Position numbers and translations under genes: made by a program
NCBI GenBank assembly: GCA_002393555.1
Contig: DGSP01000022.1
Span: forward strand, 1 to 13,461
Source: Prevotellaceae bacterium UBA4359
Lineage (GTDB): Bacteria > Bacteroidota > Bacteroidia > Bacteroidales > Bacteroidaceae
DNA: 13,461 nucleotides
Reading direction: 5' to 3'
Shown here: positions 7,678 through 13,461 of the stretch, one piece after another
Position numbering within the stretch: position 1 is the stretch's first letter
How the letters are laid out: each line of letters opens with the position of its first letter
The notes under the pieces: generated by a model
Database searches by the model: none
Seen by the model: only the letters and a program-made list of their open reading frames with translations
What the model was told of the DNA's origin: nothing

Positions 7678-8889
7678 ATGAAAAGAATCTCATTCATACT
7701 CACATTCTTTACTCTTGTCGCCATGCTGAAGGCACAAGACGTGAAGAATCAGTTGAACCCCATCTATCACGGAGTCACCTCTCTCGCCATTGCTCCCGAT
7801 GCACGGGCCGGCGGTCTGGGCGACGTAGGTGCTGCCACCGACCCCGATGTCAACTCGCAGTTCTGGAACCCCGCCAAGTACCCCTTCTGCATCAGCCGTG
7901 CCGGCGTTTCGCTCAACTACACACCTTGGCTCCGTCAACTCACCACCGACATCGACCTCGCCAACATCACTGGCTACTACCGCCTGGGCGACTACGATGC
8001 CCTGTCAGGTTCACTTCGCTACTTCTCATTAGGCGAGGTGCAACTGATGGACGACGAAAGCGTCACCTTCAAGCCCTATGAGATGGCCGTCGATATCGCC
8101 TACTCACGCATGCTCTCCGAAACCTTCTCGGCTGCTGTGGCCCTCCGCTACATCTACTCCGACCTTGCCTACAAGGACGACGAAACCAAGCCCGGTTCAG
8201 CCTTTGCAGCCGATGTAGCCCTCTACCACAACGGCTACATCAACCTGAGCGGTCACGAGAGCCAACTCGGTTGGGGTCTCAACATCAACAACATCGGCTC
8301 CAAGATTTCCTACGATGGCGGCAACACCTCCGAGTTCATCCCCACCAACCTGCGTTTCGGCCTCTCCCTGCTCGTACCCTTCGACGAGTACAACACCATG
8401 ACCATCGCTGCCGATGCCAATAAACTCCTCGTGCCCACACGCCCCACCATGGAGCAATACGTGAAGCACATGGTGGAGACTGAAGGTGGCGAAGCATCCG
8501 ACTACGAGCAGAACTATTCCGACTATCGCACATGGCTCGAAGGCGAAGGCTACTACAACATCTCACCCATTTCCGGCATCTTCAAGTCCTTCCACGATGC
8601 CCCCAACGGCTTCAAGGAGGAGTTGCAGGAAATCCAGTGGAGCGTCGGCCTCGAATACGCCTACAACAACCAGTTCTTCCTTCGCGGTGGCTACCACTAC
8701 GAACACCCCAACAAAGGCAATCGCACCTACTTCACCGTCGGTGCCGGCTTCAAGATGAACGTCTTCTCCCTCGATGCCTCCTACGTTATCTCCACAGCCC
8801 AGAGCAACCCCCTCGACCAGACCCTCCGCTTCTCCCTCGCCTTCGACATGGACGGCATTGGCGACCTGCTGGGCAGGAGAAGAAGATAA
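7678..8889 (+). CDS. porV: T9SS outer-membrane shuttle protein PorV (LptO)
   Basis: PorV is a FadL-like outer-membrane beta-barrel that collects folded cargo from the SprA/Sov translocon and delivers it to the PorU attachment complex. The 403-residue product has a signal peptide (1-19, MLKA before Q20). The conserved PorV N-terminal segment follows, including LAIAPDARAGGLGDVGAATDPD and SQFWNPAKYPF. Alternating amphipathic strands run to the end, with motifs such as AVALRYIYSDLAYK, NLRFGLSLLVP and WSVGLEYAYNNQFFLRGGYHYE. I preferred the ATG at 7678 over the in-frame TTG three codons upstream because MKRISFILTFF is a clean signal peptide start. The gap to porU is only 46 nt and includes a run of eight C. 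Porphyromonas has the same porU-porV pairing. Confidence 0.95.
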   Translation: MKRISFILTFFTLVAMLKAQDVKNQLNPIYHGVTSLAIAPDARAGGLGDVGAATDPDVNSQFWNPAKYPFCISRAGVSLNYTPWLRQLTTDIDLANITGYYRLGDYDALSGSLRYFSLGEVQLMDDESVTFKPYEMAVDIAYSRMLSETFSAAVALRYIYSDLAYKDDETKPGSAFAADVALYHNGYINLSGHESQLGWGLNINNIGSKISYDGGNTSEFIPTNLRFGLSLLVPFDEYNTMTIAADANKLLVPTRPTMEQYVKHMVETEGGEASDYEQNYSDYRTWLEGEGYYNISPISGIFKSFHDAPNGFKEELQEIQWSVGLEYAYNNQFFLRGGYHYEHPNKGNRTYFTVGAGFKMNVFSLDASYVISTAQSNPLDQTLRFSLAFDMDGIGDLLGRRRR

Positions 8890-8896
8890 AATGATT

Positions 8897-8950
8897 AACT
8901 AGAATGGCTAGAATAACTAGAAATACTAGTAAGATTAGAAAAAACTAGCC
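8897..8950. repeat. degenerate 9-bp tandem repeat (AACTAGAAT) between porV and ispF
   Basis: CTAG occurs at 8899, 8908, 8917 and 8926, TTAG at 8935 and CTAG at 8945, that is steps of 9, 9, 9, 9 and 10 bp. Units read AACTAGAAT, GGCTAGAAT, AACTAGAAA, TACTAGTAA, GATTAGAAA, AAACTAGCC. The array fills most of the 81-bp gap between the porV stop and the ispF start. It has no T-run hairpin and no promoter match, so it is probably transcribed as spacer within the operon. Confidence 0.85.
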
Positions 8951-8970
8951 CCAAAAACAAAACTCACAAG

Positions 8971-9453
8971 ATGAAAACCCGCATCGGCTTTGGCTTCGAT
9001 GTCCACCAGTTGGTGGAAGGTCGCCCCTTGTGGCTCGGCGGCATCCAGATAGAACACACCCTCGGACTGCTTGGCCACTCCGATGCCGATGTCCTCATCC
9101 ATGCCATCTGCGACGCCATCCTCGGTGCCGCCAACATGCGCGACATCGGCTACCACTTCCCTCCCAAGAAGGGCAACGAGTTTGAAAACATCGACTCCAA
9201 GATTCTCCTCCGCCGCACCCTCGACATCGTGGCCACCAAAGGCTACACCATCGGAAACATCGACTGCACGGTTTGTGCCGAACGGCCCAAACTCAATCCC
9301 CACATTCCCCAGATGCAGCAAACCCTCGCCGAGGTAATGAACATCGACCTTGACGACATCTCCATCAAGGCCACTACCACTGAACACCTCGGCTTCACAG
9401 GCCGCGAGGAAGGCATCAGTGCCTACGCCGTCGTCCTGCTGGAAAAGGCATGA
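8971..9453 (+). CDS. ispF: 2-C-methyl-D-erythritol 2,4-cyclodiphosphate synthase
   Basis: IspF converts CDP-ME 2-phosphate to 2-C-methyl-D-erythritol 2,4-cyclodiphosphate with release of CMP, the fifth MEP-pathway step. It works as a homotrimer with zinc at the subunit interface. The 160-residue product is full length. It carries GFGFDVHQL with zinc ligands D10 and H12, the signature LLGHSDADVLIHAICDAILGA with H44 as the third ligand, DIGYHFP, and the C-terminal CMP/phosphate region KATTTEHLGFTGREEGISAYAV. It follows porV by 81 bp and ends the transcription unit ahead of a strong terminator. Its pathway partner dxr opens the same unit, about 6.7 kb upstream. Confidence 0.97.
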   Translation: MKTRIGFGFDVHQLVEGRPLWLGGIQIEHTLGLLGHSDADVLIHAICDAILGAANMRDIGYHFPPKKGNEFENIDSKILLRRTLDIVATKGYTIGNIDCTVCAERPKLNPHIPQMQQTLAEVMNIDLDDISIKATTTEHLGFTGREEGISAYAVVLLEKA

Positions 9454-9476
9454 AACAAAAAGATTCTCTACAACAT

Positions 9477-9523
9477 AAGTAACAGGGCTGACTTCCGCCA
9501 TGAAGTCAGCCCCATTACTTTTT
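9477..9523 (+). terminator. Rho-independent terminator after ispF
   Basis: GGGCTGACTTC (9485-9495) pairs perfectly with GAAGTCAGCCC (9502-9512) around a 6-nt loop. AAGTAA (9477-9482) then pairs with TTACTT (9515-9520) past a symmetrical CA/CA internal loop, and T9519-T9523 forms the T-run. It lies 24 nt after the ispF stop and marks the end of the dxr-ispF unit. The minus strand lacks a T-run next to the stem, so it acts mainly in the forward direction. Confidence 0.9.
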
Positions 9524-9567
9524 ACAAAAAGATAAACCAAAATCGGTCTTTAAAAATATTCATGAAC

Positions 9568-9657
9568 ATTCGTGGGCATTATATGGACATTCATGCTAAA
9601 TATAAAAGCCTCTAGCCTTCTCTTTTCACATATAATACCCATATAATGTCCACGAAT
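9568..9657. repeat. 19-bp inverted repeat between convergent ispF and the BspA-like gene
   Basis: Left arm 9568-9586 (ATTCGTGGGCATTATATGG) pairs with right arm 9639-9657 (CCATATAATGTCCACGAAT). The one mismatch is G9576 against T9649, which would still pair as G-U in the plus-strand RNA. The 52-nt loop contains AT-rich sequence. It may form a structured 3' end for the minus-strand BspA-like transcript, or be the remnant of a small mobile repeat with terminal inverted repeats. Confidence 0.75.
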
Positions 9658-9705
9658 AACCACAAATTTCATGTGAGAGGTTCTAATGACCAATTGGCCC
9701 CCCAC

Positions 9706-12687
9706 TTACTTCACCCACACTTTCTTCCCATCAACGATGTTGATTCCTCGCTGAGGCACTCTCAGTTGCTGGCCATTGAGATTGAAGATTCGCTGAGGAG
9801 TCTGAACAGTCGTAATGTCATCAATACCAGTCGTTGAGCCAATGGTGTACTGATATGTTTCAGGTTTCGTTTCCTCCTGTTCAGGCGACACCAGCAGAGC
9901 GTTGTCTATCACGATGTTGCCTCCTGCAAACGTGTTGTCTGCCACAAGGTTCACCGTGATGATGCCGCCCTCCGTGCCGCTAATCAGTGCGTTGCTGCTG
10001 GAGTAGAGCAGGAAGCGGTAAGCGTCATCCACTTCGTTAGCCTCCAAGGAATGTTTGCGCCAGTTGGTGCGGTCACACATATCTATGTCAAGGTCACCGC
10101 CCACGGTCTTGATGCCCAGTCCCTTTGGCAGATGCAAGTCGAACTGCACGAGTGTCAGTTCATCGTTTGGATTATTCAGATTGATTGTCATTGTCTTGGT
10201 CTCGCCAGCCTTGATGCTGAAGGACTCGATAGCCAAAGCCGCAGCATCTGATGTGGGAGGCACGGGTGGAGTCACCTCACCGATAGTATATTCATACTTC
10301 GCAGGTTTTGTCTCTTCCTGTTCGGGCGACACCAGCAGAGCGTTGTCTATCACGATGTTGCCTCCTGCAAACGTGTTGTCTGCCACAAGGTTCACCGTGA
10401 TGATGCCGCCCTCCGTGCCGCTAATCAGCGTGTTGCTGCTGGAGTAGAGCAAGAAGCGGTAGGCACCACCATCCACCTCGTTAGCCTCCAAGGAGTGCTT
10501 GCGCCAGTTGGTGCGGTCACACATGTCTATATCAAGGTCACCGCCCACGGTCTTGATGCCCAGTCCCTTCGGCAAGTGCAAGTCGAACTGCACGAGTGTC
10601 AGTTCATCGTTTGGATTATTCAGGTCAATTGTCATTGTTTTGGTCTCGCCAGCCTCAATGTCAAGCGGCTGAATAGCGAGAGAGGCACCTTCATTTGCAC
10701 TCAATGTTGCAGCCCTTCTTGGAGCAGCAGCCGTGGTACGACCAAGGATGATATTGCAGAGTGCCACGATGTCCGTACCGTTCACTGCACCATCACCGTT
10801 CACATCTGCGGCTGCCGTTTCACTCTGCTTGCCAAGAATAATGTTTGCCAATGCCACAAGGTCTGTACCATTTACTGAGCCATCACCGTTTACGTCACCC
10901 TGAGTCGTTTGTTCTGGCTCGTCACTCATTTCCACGATGTTTGGAAAATCCATCCAACCTCTTGCTGCCTGATACTTCGCTTTGGTGCTGTATGGTACAT
11001 ACAGTATTACAGAAGAGAGGTTGTTTCCACCAAATACTTCCCAAGCATCTTTCTCTGTTGGTTCTTGCAACTCAAAAGGTTCCATAATATATGAAACAAC
11101 AGACGTAAGTTGGTAACATAAAGAGAAAGCCGCATCACCAATTGACTGCACTGATGCTGGGATAGCCACAGATTCTATCGCTGTCTCATGAAAAGCCCAA
11201 TTACCTATTGTTTTCAGGTATGGGGGTAAACTGAGATTTTTAATTCCACAGCAGACAAAAGCATTCTCATTTATAAATTCAATGCTTTCAGGAAAGACTA
11301 CTTCTGTGATGTCAAAGCACCCGTCAAATGCATAACTTCCAATCCCTGCGACTGTATACCCATTAACTATTTCTGGGATTGTAATACAACCTTGAGTTTT
11401 CCAATCAATAGCATTTTCATAATAAAAAGTTTCTTCATCATAGTTACCAGTCCCTACTTGGCAGGTTTTTTTGTTTTCATCTAATACAGCGAAGGTCATT
11501 TCTACTCCTTCCTTTGTCTTTGCCGTAAATACATTAGTTGCAGGTTGCGGCTCATCCTCCATTTCTACAATATTATTTAAAAAGTATTTCCACCCTTTGC
11601 ATGCTTGGTATTTGGATTTGGTTCCATCAGGTACATACAATGTGGTAGAGGTGAAATTGCCTTTCTCATCTTCAAACACATCGTCACTGATGTCAAAAGG
11701 TTCCTTGATATATGAAATGATTGATTCGAAACTTTCATATTTGAAAGCACCAGCATCTATATACTTGACAGTGCTTGGAATAACAAGAGAGCCCTTCCTT
11801 GTCCAATTGTCACCAGAAAAACTGCCAAAAGCCATCTTGCCGATATGCTCTAATCCTTCAGTCAAGGAAATAGGACAATTTTTTGTATAGAAAAAGGCAT
11901 AATCTCCAATGCGTTTTACGCTACTTGGTATTTTTATGGAGATAAGACGATAGAGACGATAGAAGGCTGAATCGCCTATTTCAACAACATTGTCTGGAAT
12001 ATCTATGGTGACAGGGGACTCACCACTCTCCGCCCCACTACTCCTATAGAATCCGCCATCCTTATATGTATAATAAGAACCATTATGAATCGGCAAATAA
12101 GCACAATTTCCAATTTTTGTCACTGTTTTTGGAATAATGGTACTTGGGCAAGCGACCACAAGTGTATTCGATGCTGTTTTTATGATTCCATTGCAATCCT
12201 CTCTGGAATCGTAGGTGGAATTACGAGGGTCAACCTTTATGGTTACCAAACCTCTGCAAGAAAAAAATGCATTATGCCCAATAGAAGAGACATTCATGGG
12301 GATGGTTATGGATGCCAGTTTTGTACAGTTAGAGAAAGCCTTATCACCGATGGATGTCACGGTATTGCCAATGGAAACAGATGTCATATTTCCACAACCA
12401 CTTAATGCATTACAGGCTATTCTAGTAACCGTATATGGCTTGTTATTATAAGTCACACTGCTTCGTATCGCATAACTACCTGTAGGGCTGGATGAGGTTG
12501 GAAAAGCATTATTACTACCATCACCAATCTGACAGGTACGTTCACTTGTGCTTATCACCTTGTAAGTAACATTTGCGCCCAAGGTCGGGTCATAGTCAGT
12601 GAAAGTTTGCCCTGTCAACGCTTTGGGCAGCAGCATTAAGAAAATTACGACAAAATGCCGCAAAACTACATAAAAAATCCGTTCCAT
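9706..12687 (-). CDS. BspA-like LRR surface protein with dockerin, two cohesin-like repeats and T9SS-type tail
   Basis: The 993-residue product begins with a hydrophobic signal sequence (about 1-26, before QTFTDYD). Two blocks of LRR_5/BspA-type leucine-rich repeats follow (about 65-375 and 390-590) with repeats such as VTSIGDKAFSNCTKLASITIP. Each block opens with a similar header (TCQIG or TCQVG) and ends with a similar footer (LYVPDGTKSKYQA, LYVPYSTKAKYQA). A type I dockerin occupies 597-650, with two complete calcium loops (D598-N600-D602-D609 and D628-N630-D632-D639). Two nearly identical cohesin-like beta domains follow (about 670-805 and 818-950), separated by a TPPVPP linker. The last 43 residues (951-993: IFNLNGQQL, GINIVDGKKVWVK) resemble a short T9SS sorting tail. 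BspA relatives act in adhesion, but the ligand here is unknown. It converges with the operon encoding PorU and PorV. Confidence 0.88.
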   Translation of the reverse strand: MERIFYVVLRHFVVIFLMLLPKALTGQTFTDYDPTLGANVTYKVISTSERTCQIGDGSNNAFPTSSSPTGSYAIRSSVTYNNKPYTVTRIACNALSGCGNMTSVSIGNTVTSIGDKAFSNCTKLASITIPMNVSSIGHNAFFSCRGLVTIKVDPRNSTYDSREDCNGIIKTASNTLVVACPSTIIPKTVTKIGNCAYLPIHNGSYYTYKDGGFYRSSGAESGESPVTIDIPDNVVEIGDSAFYRLYRLISIKIPSSVKRIGDYAFFYTKNCPISLTEGLEHIGKMAFGSFSGDNWTRKGSLVIPSTVKYIDAGAFKYESFESIISYIKEPFDISDDVFEDEKGNFTSTTLYVPDGTKSKYQACKGWKYFLNNIVEMEDEPQPATNVFTAKTKEGVEMTFAVLDENKKTCQVGTGNYDEETFYYENAIDWKTQGCITIPEIVNGYTVAGIGSYAFDGCFDITEVVFPESIEFINENAFVCCGIKNLSLPPYLKTIGNWAFHETAIESVAIPASVQSIGDAAFSLCYQLTSVVSYIMEPFELQEPTEKDAWEVFGGNNLSSVILYVPYSTKAKYQAARGWMDFPNIVEMSDEPEQTTQGDVNGDGSVNGTDLVALANIILGKQSETAAADVNGDGAVNGTDIVALCNIILGRTTAAAPRRAATLSANEGASLAIQPLDIEAGETKTMTIDLNNPNDELTLVQFDLHLPKGLGIKTVGGDLDIDMCDRTNWRKHSLEANEVDGGAYRFLLYSSSNTLISGTEGGIITVNLVADNTFAGGNIVIDNALLVSPEQEETKPAKYEYTIGEVTPPVPPTSDAAALAIESFSIKAGETKTMTINLNNPNDELTLVQFDLHLPKGLGIKTVGGDLDIDMCDRTNWRKHSLEANEVDDAYRFLLYSSSNALISGTEGGIITVNLVADNTFAGGNIVIDNALLVSPEQEETKPETYQYTIGSTTGIDDITTVQTPQRIFNLNGQQLRVPQRGINIVDGKKVWVK
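9839..10234 (-). repeat. tandem duplication, copy nearer the gene's 3' end
   Basis: This copy encodes the second cohesin-like repeat of the BspA-like protein. It aligns with 10280-10678 over its whole length at an offset of 441 bp in the left part and 444 bp in the right part. The 3-bp difference is one codon (DDAY here, DGGAY in the other copy). Long stretches, such as the one from about 9880 to 9980, are identical or nearly so between copies, which points to recent duplication or gene conversion. Confidence 0.9.
10280..10678 (-). repeat. tandem duplication, copy nearer the gene's 5' end
   Basis: This is the partner of 9839-10234 and encodes the first cohesin-like repeat. At the protein level the two differ at only a few places: the first strand (IQPLDIEAG against IESFSIKAG), D or N after MTI, the extra Gly, SSSNT against SSSNA, and AKYEY against ETYQY. 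Most silent sites are also shared. Confidence 0.9.
10738..10899 (-). other. dockerin-type double calcium loop within the BspA-like protein
   Basis: The region encodes GDVNGDGSVNGTDL ... ILGK and then ADVNGDGAVNGTDI ... ILGR. Both are 12-residue F-hand loops of the DxNxDGxxNxxD type, each followed by a short helix, as in type I dockerins. The two halves resemble each other, as usual for dockerins. All calcium-ligand positions are filled, so the fold is probably functional. Confidence 0.85.
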
Positions 12688-12746
12688 AATAGTTTTTCAT
12701 GTGTCCTCCCAGCCCCGTGAAGACATTAAATGATAAGACAAAAGAA

Positions 12747-12875
12747 GCGTGGAACTGTATGTCCGCATCTTCAAGGCGAGGGTCGTAGGAAGTACCCGAA
12801 TCGAAATAAGATGTATTATCATGTTCAGTTCCACGCACAAGCGTGAAGCTGATATGCAAATCTTCTTTCGATTCG
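12747..12875 (-). other. interleaved inverted repeats in the leader of the BspA-like gene
   Basis: GCGTGGAACTG (12747-12757) pairs with CAGTTCCACGC (12826-12836). CGAATCGAAA (12797-12806) pairs with TTTCGATTCG (12866-12875). The order a-b-a'-b' means both can form together only as a pseudoknot. In addition, CACGC (12832-12836) can fold locally with GCGTG (12841-12845), competing with the first pairing. The region lies 60-190 nt upstream of the BspA-like ATG and would be in its 5' leader if the promoter at 13039-13070 is used. A decayed mobile repeat is the alternative. Confidence 0.5.
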
Positions 12876-13038
12876 AGTGTAGCAAGTGTGGCACACGAGC
12901 CTTCCTCAAAACTTTTTTGCAAAGATTGAAAATTTCCTACGTTTTCGCCTTGCAAGAAAGAGCATAACGCTTCTATTTACCAATAAGCCACGATGCCAAG
13001 GCACCGCAGTGAAGGGACGGCAAGCCGCCATTCGGTGG

Positions 13039-13070
13039 CAAAGTAACGGAAAATGTTGGAATTGGCCAAA
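13039..13070 (-). promoter_or_regulatory. candidate Bacteroidetes promoter for the BspA-like gene
   Basis: Read on the minus strand, TTTG (13067-13070) is followed after 20 nt by TTACTTTG (13039-13046). This fits TTTG-N17-23-TAnnTTTG with one mismatch in the -7 box. Transcription would begin near 13032, giving a leader of about 345 nt. It lies just downstream (in minus direction) of a minus-strand terminator. A second weaker -7-like site, AATCTTTG, sits at 12920-12927 and would shorten the leader to about 225 nt. Confidence 0.4.
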
Positions 13071-13111
13071 CTTTTGCAAAACTTTTTGAAGATGAGTGTG
13101 AAAAAGGCAAC

Positions 13112-13144
13112 AAAAAAGGCACAAAGCCGTGGGGGACTTTGTGC
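13112..13144 (-). terminator. minus-strand Rho-independent terminator
   Basis: GCACAAAG (13119-13126) pairs perfectly with CTTTGTGC (13137-13144) around a 10-nt loop. On the minus strand the stem is followed by a run of six T (complement of A13112-A13117). The plus strand lacks a T-run. It would end a transcript that enters from the right and so insulates the BspA-like promoter. Confidence 0.75.
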
Positions 13145-13461
13145 TTGAAAGGGGGCATGCACGTGAAAAAGAATTATCCCAAGTGTCTTACGAAATCTTT
13201 TACGACTATCCGCAAACGTACCACCAACTGCTCATTTGAACACGAACCTTTAGCTCGGCGTAGCCAATTACGCGAATATACACAAAACTATGCAGCACAA
13301 GAAACTATCACACAAAGCACCTTCTGTGCGACGAAGAACACGAAAACCATCCGGATGGTTCGTGAAATTCGTCGCCGTCCACGGCTTCGAGTGATAGGAA
13401 TACTATCCGCATGGTTCGTATTCATTCGTGAAATTCGTGTTTAGATAAAAAACATCGGAAC
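13145..13461. other. gene-free right end with short repeats
   Basis: No coding region is convincing here. The one long open frame (13139-13444 plus) is built of the TTCGTG repeats and resembles no family. The stretch holds a cruciform (13329-13374), two copies of TTCGTGAAATTCGT (13359-13372 and 13425-13438) and two copies of ATCCGSATGGTTCGT (13349-13363 and 13405-13419). The window ends with AAAAAACATCGGAAC, which on the minus strand reads as a T-run after GTTCCGATG and could be half of another terminator cut by the window edge. Confidence 0.55.
13329..13374. repeat. imperfect cruciform with cacgaa/ttcgtg arms
   Basis: CGACGAA (13329-13335) pairs with TTCGTCG (13368-13374), CACGAA (13339-13344) with TTCGTG (13359-13364), and CCATCC (13347-13352) with GGATGG (13353-13358). 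A two-base A bulge separates the inner stems, and the centre has no loop. Loopless symmetry suits a DNA cruciform, protein-binding palindrome or dispersed repeat better than an RNA hairpin. Confidence 0.75.

Noticed and set aside
12661..12668. Perfect minus-strand TAnnTTTG match (TAGTTTTG)
   Set aside because: It lies inside the signal-peptide codons of the BspA-like gene; starting there would remove the signal peptide.
9706..12687. Cellulosome scaffold or enzyme
   Set aside because: The dockerin and cohesin-like domains invite this, but there is no glycoside hydrolase domain or carbohydrate-binding module, and the LRR blocks and T9SS tail fit a surface adhesin better.
12596..12955. 119-codon minus-strand frame overlapping the start of the BspA-like gene
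   Set aside because: It overlaps the signal-peptide region of a well-supported gene, covers the inverted repeats and has no recognisable domain. The other short minus frames at 12697-13162 fail for the same reasons.
13139..13444. 101-codon plus-strand frame at the right end
   Set aside because: Its C-terminal half is the translation of the TTCGTGAAATTCGT repeats and the cruciform. It has no family resemblance and no promoter.

Overview
The window looks like chromosomal DNA of a Bacteroidales bacterium, most likely Prevotella/Segatella or a close relative. Four things point there: a Bacteroidetes-type promoter (TAnnTTTG) in front of dxr; type IX secretion (T9SS) genes porU and porV; a BspA-like leucine-rich-repeat surface protein with a short T9SS-style C-terminal tail; and a gene order (dxr, rseP, FAH-family, porU, porV, ispF) that fits this order of bacteria. 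The genus is an inference; no rRNA or tRNA is present to settle it.

Layout. 38-622 (+): rimM, which carries a small palindrome-rich in-frame insertion, followed by a strong Rho-independent terminator (668-720). 721-1045: no gene, but three 17-bp palindromes spaced exactly 24 bp apart (820-900), then a promoter at 1048-1055. 1082-9453 (+): a tightly packed set read as one transcription unit: dxr, rseP, a fumarylacetoacetate-hydrolase-family gene, porU, porV, ispF. It closes with a terminator at 9477-9523. 9524-9705: a short gap between convergent genes holding a 19-bp inverted repeat. 9706-12687 (-): a 993-residue BspA-like protein built as signal peptide, two LRR blocks, dockerin, two nearly identical cohesin-like repeats and a sorting tail. 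12688-13461: about 770 bases without a convincing gene. They hold a likely promoter and long structured leader for the BspA-like gene, a minus-strand terminator at 13112-13144, and a cruciform with short repeats at the right end.

How the parts fit. dxr and ispF are steps of the MEP isoprenoid pathway and bracket the T9SS genes. PorU is the cell-surface sortase that removes C-terminal signals from T9SS cargo, and PorV is the outer-membrane shuttle that delivers cargo to it. RseP is an inner-membrane intramembrane protease of the envelope-stress type. The BspA-like protein has the architecture expected of a T9SS cargo, so sortase machinery and a plausible substrate sit side by side in convergent orientation.

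I see no CRISPR array, insertion sequence, phage gene, tRNA or rRNA. The least explained signals are the small repeats (in rimM, upstream of dxr, between porV and ispF, at the right end), the dockerin/cohesin-like surface protein with its recent internal duplication, and its long leader with interleaved inverted repeats.
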